Shown piece after piece: positions 1 through 7,035 of a DNA stretch of 22,849 bases (its first letter is position 1; every line of letters begins with the position of its first letter). The stretch lies in NCBI GenBank assembly GCA_016189845.1, contig JACPRT010000047.1, positions 1 through 22,849 on the forward strand, read 5' to 3'. The stretch comes from Chloroflexota bacterium (GTDB taxonomy: Bacteria; Chloroflexota; Dehalococcoidia; Lucifugimonadales; Lucifugimonadaceae). The translations under genes were made by a program, and so were the position numbers. The notes beneath the pieces are model-generated. The model did no database searches. It was not told the DNA's origin and saw only the letters and a list, made by a program, of their open reading frames with translations.

Positions 1-116
1 TGCAAAAAGCTTCGGCGCGCCTGCACACGAAATGCTCACGGATACGAGAGACGCTCTCCCGGTGCGGCCATAACGAAGGGGCCGTACGAGGAACCGCCTG
101 CCTATCGAGCAGATGA

Positions 117-349
117 TGCTCCGATTCTGGGTTGATTAGGCCATCCGTCACTTCCACGGGTGGGGGCGTTTTCACCACCGCGATCGTTGAAAGGGGCGCC
201 GGGGCGATCCCGGAATATCTTCCCTGCTCGCTACCTTGATCTACTTCTATGTGTCGGGCGACATCCGCGCCCTTTACGCCGCGATGGGTTCCTATTTCTT
301 TACGGGAATTCTGATGCAGCAACCGGAGGAACTCCTCGAAGATGCTTGA
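117..349 (+). pseudogene. possible frameshifted 3' remnant of an unidentified gene
   Basis: No intact gene fits here, but two adjacent frames read like protein. One frame (117 to about 222) ends in residues such as TTAIVERGAGAIPEYL. The frame joined by a one-base shift near 222-224 continues as LLATLIYFYVSGDIRALYAA and on to a stop at 347-349, with a hydrophobic stretch followed by an acidic tail. A single missing base would fuse them into one C-terminal segment. This may be a decayed gene or chance open frames, and I do not recognise the family. The following stretch, 350-480, shows nothing else I can support. Confidence 0.2.
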
Positions 350-491
350 TTTGGCCCCAGAATTTGTAGCCGAGGCAGACGCCGGTATCGTACTCTGGAG
401 CGTCCCACGAACATAGTTGCCAACGGGAATACCAGGCTGTAACGTGGCCCCGGTTTCAGACCGGTTGCGATGGTCGTGACGGAGGCGAGCA

Positions 492-845
492 ATGGCCCTC
501 TATCTGATGTTGTCCAAGCTCACGGAACGAGGCCGCGCGCGGGTAAAGTCGGCGCCCGACCGCATCCTCGAGGTCAACAAGGAAGTCGAAGAGAAGGGCG
601 CCAGAGTCGTGGCCCAGTACGCCCTGATGGGCGCCTATGACTTCGCGACGGTTCTCGAGGCTTCCGACAACTGGAACATGCTTCGCCTGGCGATGGACCT
701 GGGGGCGAGAGGCACGATCGAGACTTCGACGTTCCCGGCCCTCCGGATCGACGACTTCATCGCGTTCATGAAGGCGGAACCGGTCGAACAGCACTGGCGC
801 GAGGAAGCGGACGTGCACCCGGAGCGCGAACACCGCGGCCGCTGA
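492..845 (+). CDS. GYD domain protein
   Basis: This 117-residue soluble protein resembles the GYD family (Pfam GYD), named for a short Gly-Tyr-Asp-like motif. Here the motif reads GAYD at residues 47-50, preceded by an alpha-beta ferredoxin-like pattern (MALYLMLSKLTERG at the start, then KGARVVAQYALMGAYDFATV). The family is about 95-105 residues, so this copy is complete with a charged C-terminal tail of roughly 20 residues (EEADVHPEREHRGR). The ATG is supported by a GGAGG at 480-484 with a 7-base spacer. Biochemical function of the family is poorly defined. The gene lies 7 bases upstream of the amidase, so the two are probably co-transcribed. Confidence 0.85.
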   Translation: MALYLMLSKLTERGRARVKSAPDRILEVNKEVEEKGARVVAQYALMGAYDFATVLEASDNWNMLRLAMDLGARGTIETSTFPALRIDDFIAFMKAEPVEQHWREEADVHPEREHRGR

Positions 846-852
846 TCGGCGG

Positions 853-2322
853 ATGGCGGCAGACACCGAACTCGCGTTCACACCCGCTTACCAACTGCGG
901 AAGCTGATCGGCGAGAAGCGACTCTCGCCGGTCGAGCTAACCGAGGCGTGCATACGGCGGATTGAGTCCCTCAACCCGCGGCTGAACGCGTTTCTCACGA
1001 TCGCGGCCGACCACGCACTTGCCGACGCCCGCGAGGCCGAGCATGCCGTGGTCCGCGGCGACCCTCTCGGCCCCCTCCACGGAATCCCGATCTCACTCAA
1101 GGACCTCGAACCGGCGAAGGGCATCCGGTGCACGAGGGGTTCGCTCGTGTTTCGCGACTGGATCGCCGATAGAGACGAGATCGCGGTCGAACGGCTGAAG
1201 AAGGCTGGCGCGATCGTGGTCGGCAAGACCAACACGCCGGAGTTCGGACGCCTTGGCACGACCGAGAACCGGCTCGGAGACGACTGTCGCAATCCCTGGA
1301 ACCCAGCGGCGACATCCGGCGGCTCCAGCGGCGGCGCGGCGGCCTCGGTGGCCGCGGGAATGGTGCCGATCGCGCAGGGCAGCGACGGTGGGGGCTCGAT
1401 ACGCATCCCCTCCTCGTTCTGCGGCGTCTTCGGGATCAAGGCGACCCAGGGCAGAGTGCCGCGTCGGAGTCAGGGTGTCGCCAGCTGGCACCCGGTCAAT
1501 TTCTCGTGTGTCGGACCCATGACGCGTAATGTGCGCGATGCAGCCATCATGTTGCGAGTACTCGCGGGTCCTGCCGACGACGCCGAGAACACGACCCTCC
1601 GCGATGTTCCGCCCGACTACGAATCGATCGTCTTCGGAGATGCCAGAGCCTCCGAAGACGGACCGGGCACGTCAATGAAGGGTGTCCGCGTCGCCTGGTG
1701 TCCGGAATTTGGCGGCGCCGCCGTCGACCCGGAGATCAGGCAGCAGGTGGAGAGTTCGGTCCAGGCCTTCGAGCGGATGGGTGCCACCGTCGAACCGGTT
1801 GGCGTCGATCTGGAGATCGACTGGCTCTGGCAGACGTATTACACGATCACGGCGGTGAAGACCGCCTTCGCGTTCGGAGCGCTCTTTGAGCAGAGGGGCG
1901 ACCTGCTCACCGACTACGTGAAGGGGGACGTCGCATGGGGACGCCGGACGGCCATCGACCGCTATCACCGGGCGCTTTGTGAGCTCGAGCAATATCGCGG
2001 TTCGATTGCGGAGCTATTTCAGAGGTTCGACCTGCTGATGTCGCCCACGACCGCCGTGGCCGCATTTCCGTGCCGCAAGAACCCCGGGCTCATCGGCGGC
2101 AAGCATGTCGCCGCACGTTGGGGCTTCTATCCGTTCACGTTCCCGTTCAATATGGCGGGCAACCCTGCAGCGAACGTGCCGTGCGGGTTCACACGCGAGG
2201 GGCTGCCGGTGGGCCTTCAGATCGTGGGCCGCAAGGGCGACGAAGTATCCGTCTTGCGGGCGTCGGCCGCATTCGAGACGGAACGCCCGTGGGCCGGCAG
2301 GAAGCCGGAACTCAGCCCGTGA
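853..2322 (+). CDS. amidase signature (AS) family hydrolase
   Basis: This 489-residue cytoplasmic enzyme belongs to the amidase signature family (GatA, fatty-acid amide hydrolase, aryl-acylamidases), which hydrolyses amides with a Ser-cisSer-Lys triad. All three residues are visible: Lys83 in ISLKDLE, the cis-Ser at 158 in TSGGSSGGAAAS, and the nucleophile Ser182 in GSDGGGSIRIPSS. Length matches the family. Residues 1-65 form the usual helical N-terminus and the C-terminus has the typical NMAGNPAANVPCG and GLPVGLQIVG segments. There are no gatB or gatC neighbours, so a stand-alone amidase is more likely than the tRNA amidotransferase subunit. The substrate cannot be predicted. The gene follows the GYD gene after 7 bases, and its stop is 15 bases from the stop of a convergent response regulator. 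Confidence 0.92.
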   Translation: MAADTELAFTPAYQLRKLIGEKRLSPVELTEACIRRIESLNPRLNAFLTIAADHALADAREAEHAVVRGDPLGPLHGIPISLKDLEPAKGIRCTRGSLVFRDWIADRDEIAVERLKKAGAIVVGKTNTPEFGRLGTTENRLGDDCRNPWNPAATSGGSSGGAAASVAAGMVPIAQGSDGGGSIRIPSSFCGVFGIKATQGRVPRRSQGVASWHPVNFSCVGPMTRNVRDAAIMLRVLAGPADDAENTTLRDVPPDYESIVFGDARASEDGPGTSMKGVRVAWCPEFGGAAVDPEIRQQVESSVQAFERMGATVEPVGVDLEIDWLWQTYYTITAVKTAFAFGALFEQRGDLLTDYVKGDVAWGRRTAIDRYHRALCELEQYRGSIAELFQRFDLLMSPTTAVAAFPCRKNPGLIGGKHVAARWGFYPFTFPFNMAGNPAANVPCGFTREGLPVGLQIVGRKGDEVSVLRASAAFETERPWAGRKPELSP

Positions 2323-2337
2323 GGGTATTGCTGTCCG

Positions 2338-3129
2338 TCAGGCAGCCCGGCGAGGGATCGGCGAAAACGCGCTGATGCGCGGCGGCATGTCCTGGCTGGT
2401 CCTCGCGGGCGAGGATTCGACGTCGCGGCCGGTGGCATCCGGCAGGTCGGACGATTTCAACGGCAGCTGGCCGGTGGCGTCCAGGTATGTCAGGACCGCA
2501 TGGACGCGCCCGTGCGACTCGCCGTCGCTGTTGAAACCGAGCTTCGCCAGGATGCTGCTGATGTGGTGCTCCACGGTCCGGGGCTGGATATAGAGGATTT
2601 CCGCCACGGCCTTGTTGCTGTGCGCCTTCGCCATCAGCGCCAAAACCTGCAGCTCCCGGTTCGTCAGGCCCTTCAGGCGAGAGCCTACCCGCACGTTCTG
2701 GTTCGTGGTCAGCTTGGTGACCATGGTAGGGTCGAGCACGGTCCGGCCGACCGCCACGTCCTGGATCGTGCGGACCAGGTCGCGCGTGCTGCTCAGGTTT
2801 CCCTTCAGAAGAAACGCCTTGCCGACCGAGTCGTCCCTGAAGAATTCCTTCATGTACTCGGCGCGGTCGTGGGCGGAGAGCAGGACGAGGCCGGTGGCAG
2901 GGGCCATCTGGCGGATCTGGCGGCCGGCTTCGATGCCATTGATCCTGGGCAGCCCGATGTCGAGGATGGCGACGTCCGGGTGGATTGCCGCGGCCATTGT
3001 CACCGCCGCCTGCCCGTCCGCGGCCACTCCCACCACGCGTACCGCGCTGTCGCGGGACAGGATCAAGCCCATGCTTTCACGCATCATCTCGTGACCGTCG
3101 GCGATCAGCACCGTCGTCTGTTGCCCCAT
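2338..3129 (-). CDS. LuxR/NarL-type response regulator
   Basis: This 263-residue DNA-binding response regulator has an N-terminal receiver with phospho-acceptor Asp57 in VAILDIGLPRINGIE, a conserved Ser in VLLSAHD and a Lys in KAFLLKGN. It is followed by a LuxR-type helix-turn-helix (LTNRELQVLALMAKAHSNKA, then PRTVEHHISSILAKLGF). The usual acidic pair at the start reads Ala-Asp-Gly (residues 10-12), so one acidic residue is replaced. About 40 residues past the HTH are Ser/Pro-rich and look disordered. I chose the ATG at 3129 because GAGGAGG sits about ten bases upstream; a start at 3153 would lack this. It is divergent from archaellin arlB1 across a 354-base region, so it is a candidate regulator of that promoter, which is inference from position. 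Confidence 0.9.
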   Translation of the reverse strand: MGQQTTVLIADGHEMMRESMGLILSRDSAVRVVGVAADGQAAVTMAAAIHPDVAILDIGLPRINGIEAGRQIRQMAPATGLVLLSAHDRAEYMKEFFRDDSVGKAFLLKGNLSSTRDLVRTIQDVAVGRTVLDPTMVTKLTTNQNVRVGSRLKGLTNRELQVLALMAKAHSNKAVAEILYIQPRTVEHHISSILAKLGFNSDGESHGRVHAVLTYLDATGQLPLKSSDLPDATGRDVESSPARTSQDMPPRISAFSPIPRRAA

Positions 3130-3483
3130 GTGTGTCGAGCCTCCTCGCGGCATTCGCCAACATCAACGCCGCCATAGTCGCAACGATCGAGCAAATACGA
3201 AAGGTGGCCCGCCCACAACTGGCTCAGGGCAGGCTCCTAGGTGCTGGCACGCAGACCCGCGCGTAGTTGTTCCTAGGCCGGTGGAAGGTGGTTGGCGGAA
3301 GGGCAGACTGCGGACGACACCGTGTTTGTGAGGCCGGCCGGAACCTAGGCTGAGACACAGTGAAGTCACAGTCCGACGCCAGCGCCCTCTGGCAGTTAAG
3401 GGCGATCGACGTGACGGCCGACAGAGGTGACCGGGCGCCACGTGGCGCAGACCGGTGGGAGAGAGAACAGGAGTTTGGGTCCC
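3130..3483. promoter_or_regulatory. divergent regulatory region upstream of arlB1, with three CCTAGG sites
   Basis: This 354-base gap separates the response regulator (minus) from arlB1 (plus) and holds no convincing gene. The palindrome CCTAGG occurs at 3236-3241, 3272-3277 and 3344-3349, that is at spacings of 36 and 72 bases. The sequence TCCTAGGTGC at the first site recurs exactly upstream of the second archaellin (14845-14854). I see no clear TTGACA/TATAAT pair. The arlB1 ribosome-binding site AGGAG is at 3469-3473. The region must contain the main archaellum promoter; a role for CCTAGG as an operator is a hypothesis. Confidence 0.5.
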
Positions 3484-4185
3484 ATGCGCAAGTATCTGAG
3501 TGGCACGGTGGCGAGCCAGAAAGGCATCACCGGCCTCGAAACGGCGATCATCCTGATCGCGTTCGTGGTCGTAGCGTCGGTGTTTGCCTTCACGGTCCTG
3601 TCCACCGGTATCTTCTCGTCCGAGAAGGGCAAGGAGACGGTCTACGCCGGACTCGCGGAAGCCAGAAGCTCGCTCGAGCCCCGAGGCAGCATGATCGCCT
3701 ACAAGGGCAAGACGTCTTCGGACACGATCTACAAGGTCAGCTTTGTGGTTTCGAACGCGGTCAACGGCGAGCCGATCGACCTGACCCCGCCGTTCACCAA
3801 GAACGACACTGGCGACGACCCCGACACGTCGGCAGGCGCCAAGTACGTGACGATCGTCCAGTACCAGGACAAGAACCAGTTCCTGTCGGACGTACCGTGG
3901 ACGGTCGCATTCGTCGGCGACAACGACAGTGACAACCTGCTCGAGGACAACGAGAAGGCCGAGGTCACGATCTGGCTGCTGCAGCGTGACTTCCTGGTCA
4001 CCAACGCCACCGACACGAACGGTGTCAAGTTGTACTCGGCTGGCGGCAAGGGCATCACCGCTGCGGCGAACATCCCTGCCGTGAGTGGCAAGTTCACTCT
4101 TCAGATCAAGCCGCCCCAGGGTTCTGTGCTCACGATGGAGCGCACCCTGCCCGCCCAGTTCGACACGGTCATGGACCTCCGGTAA
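3484..4185 (+). CDS. arlB: archaellin (major archaellum filament subunit) 1
   Basis: This 233-residue protein is an archaeal-type flagellin. Its N-terminus is a class III signal peptide: a basic leader (MRKYLSGTVASQKG), then cleavage expected after Gly14, then ITGLETAIILIAFVVVASVF, which matches the archaellin core helix and keeps Glu at position +5 of the mature protein. The remaining ~190 residues form a beta-rich outer domain (KVSFVVSNAV, YVTIVQY, VPWTVAFVGD) and end in MDLR. After processing by an ArlK/PibD-type peptidase (not seen in this window) it should polymerise into the archaellum filament. The ATG at 3484 has AGGAG with a 10-base spacer; an upstream GTG would put extra residues before the basic leader. 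It is the first gene of the operon and is followed by a strong stem. A paralogue lies at 14893-15603. Confidence 0.95.
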   Translation: MRKYLSGTVASQKGITGLETAIILIAFVVVASVFAFTVLSTGIFSSEKGKETVYAGLAEARSSLEPRGSMIAYKGKTSSDTIYKVSFVVSNAVNGEPIDLTPPFTKNDTGDDPDTSAGAKYVTIVQYQDKNQFLSDVPWTVAFVGDNDSDNLLEDNEKAEVTIWLLQRDFLVTNATDTNGVKLYSAGGKGITAAANIPAVSGKFTLQIKPPQGSVLTMERTLPAQFDTVMDLR

Positions 4186-4274
4186 TCGTCCGGCATGGGT
4201 GAATGGCGCCCCGCGTTCGCCGGGGGCCTGCACCCGAACGGTGGGCGGGGACCGACTGCCCGCCCCGAGAAACT

Positions 4275-4309
4275 CCGCGGCGCTGGCCCACGCCGGGCCA
4301 GCGCCGCGG
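4275..4309 (+). terminator. 15-bp GC-rich stem-loop after arlB1 (attenuator or 3' stabiliser)
   Basis: CCGCGGCGCTGGCC (4275-4288) pairs perfectly with GGCCAGCGCCGCGG (4296-4309). One more C-G pair (4289/4295) leaves a 5-base loop. The following sequence (tctgttgag) lacks a T-run, so it is not a canonical intrinsic terminator. Located between the filament gene and the machinery genes, it could partly terminate or protect the arlB1 message so that archaellin is made in excess. The role is inferred; the stem itself is seen. Confidence 0.7.
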
Positions 4310-4389
4310 TCTGTTGAGCGACTGATTCAGGTTCGCGAGCCCGGTCCAACCGTTCTCACGGTTGGGCACGAGGGGGAGGTTGGAACGCC

Positions 4390-5259
4390 GTGGCAGCCGA
4401 GAACGAAGGACGCATCAAGGCCGTCGAAGGCGAGCTGGGGCTCCTCAAGAACCAGATCCAACAGACCCTCCTCGACATCCGGGAGCATGTACTGGAACTC
4501 ACCAACCCGTTCGGTTCCGGGAGTCGCCCGGCACGCGACTGGAGCTCGCGGCCGGCAGCCAGCGCGGAACCGGCGCCCATGGTAACGGTCGTAGCGCCGC
4601 CGGCGTTTCCGGCGGGCTCGGAGCAGGTTGTCGAATCCCAGGTTGTCGAAACCATTGAGCCGCCCGCCCCCCCTGAGCCCAGGCCGGAACCCGAAGCCCA
4701 GGCGACGCCTGGTCTCGACTCATTCGACGCTCTGTTCGATGCCCCGGCCGCGCCAGGCCTGGAAAACCCGGCGAGCTCTGCGCCCGAGAATGCGTGGGAC
4801 GAACCACCTGCCCACGCGCCGGAGCCCATGAGGTCCGTTTCATCTCCAAGGGACCACCACCAACCGCAACCGCCCGTCAGCGCGCCAGCGAGCGCCCCGG
4901 AGCCCCCGATGGACAAAGGTTCCAAGATCGATCTGATTACCCTCACGAGCATGGTCAAGTGGGTCGACCAGACGACGCGAAGGATCGGCAAGGAGCGCGT
5001 GATGGTCATCCTTGACATCTACGAGATGGCGGGCCGGATCACCCCGGCTACAAAGCAGGTCGTTCAGCGCCTGTGCGCTCTTACGGACGGTTCGAGTGAA
5101 GAATCCATCCCACTGCGGGACGTCGTCGGCGCAATGCTTCAGATCGATGGATTGCTGGAGGCCAAGCAGGCGGACGAACGCCGGCTGCTCGGCCTGCTGG
5201 TCGACGATTCTTTCGACCCGTTTCAAGGCCTGATTTCCAGCCGGAACGGCAACCATTAG
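4390..5259 (+). CDS. ArlD/E-family archaellum scaffold protein with long Pro-rich linker
   Basis: This 289-residue cytoplasmic protein has three parts. Residues 1-37 are a likely coiled coil (KAVEGELGLLKNQIQQTLLD). Residues about 38-174 are a low-complexity Pro/Ala/Glu-rich linker. Residues 175-289 resemble the archaellum FlaD/E C-terminal domain (TSMVKWVDQTTRRIGKERVM, VILDIYEMAGRITPATKQVV). In archaea, ArlC/D/E form the cytoplasmic scaffold around ArlH/ArlI and connect to chemotaxis through CheF. Only one such gene is recognisable here, so it may do the job of the separate archaeal proteins. The GTG start at 4390 is supported by GGGGGAGG ending at 4379, ten bases away. The linker is unusually long and may vary between strains. 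The family call rests on the C-terminal pattern and on position. Confidence 0.8.
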   Translation: MAAENEGRIKAVEGELGLLKNQIQQTLLDIREHVLELTNPFGSGSRPARDWSSRPAASAEPAPMVTVVAPPAFPAGSEQVVESQVVETIEPPAPPEPRPEPEAQATPGLDSFDALFDAPAAPGLENPASSAPENAWDEPPAHAPEPMRSVSSPRDHHQPQPPVSAPASAPEPPMDKGSKIDLITLTSMVKWVDQTTRRIGKERVMVILDIYEMAGRITPATKQVVQRLCALTDGSSEESIPLRDVVGAMLQIDGLLEAKQADERRLLGLLVDDSFDPFQGLISSRNGNH

Positions 5260-5283
5260 GCGCCCACCCAATGCCGTGAACCT

Positions 5284-5305
5284 GCGCCGCCCCCTTAAGC
5301 GGCGC
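5284..5305 (+). other. intercistronic 7-bp stem-loop before the ArlG-like gene
   Basis: GCGCCGC (5284-5290) and GCGGCGC (5299-5305) form a perfect stem around CCCCTTAA. It lies in the 81-base gap between the ArlD/E gene and the next gene, 22 bases before the Shine-Dalgarno GTGGAGG. There is no T-run, so RNA processing or stability is more likely than termination. Confidence 0.45.
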
Positions 5306-5340
5306 GTGGTCCTGGTCAACGACCGCAGTGGAGGTTCGCC

Positions 5341-5865
5341 ATAGACAAGGCGATCACGACCATGCTGCTCACCATCGCGGGGGTGATCAGCGCAATCGCA
5401 ATCATCAATGCCGTCTACCCCGCCGTCACACGGAGCACCGGCGCCCTGGCGTCGGCCAGCGGCACGGTGGATGAACGCATCCGGACCAACGTATCGGTCA
5501 TACACGCGGTCGGCGAGCTCAGCTCGACGTCCACGTGGGTCGACACCAACAGCAACACGTATTTCGACTTCTTCATCTGGGTCAAGAACGTCGGCGAAGC
5601 CAAGATCGGCGGGATCGACGGTTCCGACGTGTTTTTCGGCCAGGAAGGCAGCATCGCGCGTGTGACCTACACGACGTCGACATCCACGACGCCCCGGTGG
5701 ACCTATTCGGTCGAGGGCGGTGGCGACTGGATCGCCGGCGCCACAGTCAAGTTCACGATTTCGTTCAACGACGGTTGCCCTTCCTGCTACAAGGCCCCCG
5801 GGACGTACTACATCAAGATCATCACGCCCAACGGCGTGTCGACCGAGAAGTATTTCAGCATGTAA
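5341..5865 (+). CDS. ArlG-like archaellum stator protein, probable ATA start
   Basis: This protein of about 174 residues has one N-terminal hydrophobic helix (AITTMLLTIAGVISAIAIIN) and a beta-sandwich-like domain outside the membrane (YFDFFIWVKNVGEAKIGGID, then VKFTISFNDGCPSC). The KNVG strand resembles the KNtG strand of archaeal ArlG/ArlF, which sit in the membrane with an extracellular domain and form the archaellum stator. The first ATG is at 5362, but GTGGAGG (5328-5334) sits six bases before an in-frame ATA at 5341. A start there gives IDKAITTM before the helix, and there is no ATG, GTG or TTG between. I therefore prefer 5341, while 5362 remains possible. The domain contains two Cys three residues apart (CPSC), unusual for an exported filament-base protein. 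ArlG rather than ArlF is a judgement. Confidence 0.75.
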   Translation: MDKAITTMLLTIAGVISAIAIINAVYPAVTRSTGALASASGTVDERIRTNVSVIHAVGELSSTSTWVDTNSNTYFDFFIWVKNVGEAKIGGIDGSDVFFGQEGSIARVTYTTSTSTTPRWTYSVEGGGDWIAGATVKFTISFNDGCPSCYKAPGTYYIKIITPNGVSTEKYFSM

Positions 5866-5881
5866 CCGTCCTCGCGGACGG
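5866..5881 (+). other. small stem-loop directly after the ArlG-like stop codon
   Basis: CCGTCC-TCGC-GGACGG begins on the base after the TAA stop of the ArlG-like gene. It is a 6-bp stem with a four-base loop and no T-run. It may stabilise the upstream message end or reduce readthrough into the next cistron. Confidence 0.4.
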
Positions 5882-5908
5882 CGCGGGGCATAAGGGGCCC
5901 GGACCAGC

Positions 5909-6436
5909 TTGAGTGACGCCCTCCTGACCCTGTTCTCGTTTGTGATCGTCCTCGGATCGATTGCCACTCTTCTCGGAGCGACGCTGGGCATAAACGGCAG
6001 GTCGACCGAGGCGTGGATCGCCGAGGCCCGGGCCGCCTACTCGGCGTCGGTCGGTGACATCGAGGCCGTCTCGGCGACCGCGCAGGAATCGGCTGGAACG
6101 ACCGTCATCGACGTGACCGTCGAGAATACGGGCGGCTTCGCGTACGCCGACTGGGACAAGTGGGACGTAGCTGTCCAGTACACGACCTCAACGGGCGCCG
6201 TCTCGATCCAGCGGCTGAGCTACTCGGCGACCCTGGCCGCCGGGAAGTGGACGGTCGTCGGGACCTATCTGAACGCGGCCACGGCCGAGCAGGGCGTCGA
6301 GCCCGACGCCCTCAACCCGACCGAACAGTTGGTCGTCAGGGTGCAAGTGACCCCCGTTGCGCGTTCCGCCACAACCGGCATGGTGGTGATTACCACTCAG
6401 GACGCGCTGTCCACACGGATTCATTTCGATCTTTGA
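5909..6436 (+). CDS. ArlF-like membrane-anchored archaellum protein, paralogue A
   Basis: This 175-residue protein has an N-terminal transmembrane helix (LLTLFSFVIVLGSIATLLGA) followed by a beta-rich domain (VIDVTVENTGGFAYADWDKW, then VAVQYTT, and RVQVTPV near the end). Single helix plus VENTG-type strand is the archaellin-like fold used by ArlF and ArlG. It aligns by eye with the next gene: both have WDV, an R-R/S-LxYT strand, a W-x-V-G-x-Y block, an N/D-P-x-E-Q block and a T-T-x-G or S-T-V-G block near the C-terminus. The start is TTG at 5909, with AAGGGG at 5892-5897. In archaea ArlF binds the S-layer, so its partner in a bacterium would have to be another cell-wall component. Lies between the ArlG-like gene and its paralogue, in the same operon. 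Confidence 0.72.
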   Translation: MSDALLTLFSFVIVLGSIATLLGATLGINGRSTEAWIAEARAAYSASVGDIEAVSATAQESAGTTVIDVTVENTGGFAYADWDKWDVAVQYTTSTGAVSIQRLSYSATLAAGKWTVVGTYLNAATAEQGVEPDALNPTEQLVVRVQVTPVARSATTGMVVITTQDALSTRIHFDL

Positions 6437-6453
6437 GCGTCCATATTTGAGAC

Positions 6454-6990
6454 GTGGCCAACCTGGTCGTGTCGGTTTTCGCGCTTGCAAGTTTTCTCTG
6501 GGTGGTTGTGTCGATGGTCCAGGGCTCGCTCGTCCCACAATTCAACATCGCTGGATCCTGGAAGCAGATGCGCTCTGTGTCGCAGCAGGCGGCCCGAACC
6601 GAGCTCGGGCAAGTCGACTTGCAGGTCCAGTCGAGCGGCGCGGAAGTCCGCCTGGCCGCCGGTAACACAGGAAGCGTCTCGCTTCACGACTTCGGCAACT
6701 GGGACGTCATAGCGACCTACCGCGAGTCGGCCACCGCGACGGATTTCCTGGTGCGCAGGCTCACCTACACGACCGCGGCGTCTCCCGGCGACAACCAGTG
6801 GGCGGTCGGGGGCATCTACAGAGACGCCGTGCTGAATACCGATGAGACGTTCGATCCGGGAATCCTGGATCCCGGGGAGCAGATCGCCCTGCAGGTCCGT
6901 CTGAGTCCAGGGTCGGCGACGTCGACAGTCGGGCAACTCGTGGTCGCCACGGAAAACGGCGTGACGTTGAGCGCGCAGTTTACCCACTGA
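6454..6990 (+). CDS. ArlF-like membrane-anchored archaellum protein, paralogue B
   Basis: This 178-residue protein has one N-terminal hydrophobic helix (LVVSVFALASFLWVVVSMVQ) and an outer beta domain with AAGNTGSVSLHDFGNWDV, LVRRLTYTT, WAVGGIYRDAV and DPGEQIALQVRLSP. These blocks match the preceding gene in the same order, so the two are diverged duplicates. The chosen GTG at 6454 lies 17 bases after the preceding stop and has no strong Shine-Dalgarno, so it may depend on coupled translation. As in the neighbours, the role is inferred from fold pattern and from position just upstream of arlH: a stator or peripheral component of the archaellum motor. The protein could instead be a minor filament or cap subunit, but it lacks the archaellin cleavage site. 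Confidence 0.7.
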   Translation: MANLVVSVFALASFLWVVVSMVQGSLVPQFNIAGSWKQMRSVSQQAARTELGQVDLQVQSSGAEVRLAAGNTGSVSLHDFGNWDVIATYRESATATDFLVRRLTYTTAASPGDNQWAVGGIYRDAVLNTDETFDPGILDPGEQIALQVRLSPGSATSTVGQLVVATENGVTLSAQFTH

Positions 6991-7035
6991 TGGCGGCGAT
7001 CGCGGACCGATAGGGAGGCGACGAAGGGAAGCGCA

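Noticed and set aside
160..369. A 69-codon open frame starting with GTG near the left edge
   Set aside because: It has no ribosome-binding site and an Arg/Pro-rich product. The more protein-like strings are in the other two frames.
3163..4233. A 356-codon minus-strand open frame across arlB1 and its promoter
   Set aside because: It is the reverse of a certain archaellin gene, shows no motif, and has the biased composition of a shadow frame.
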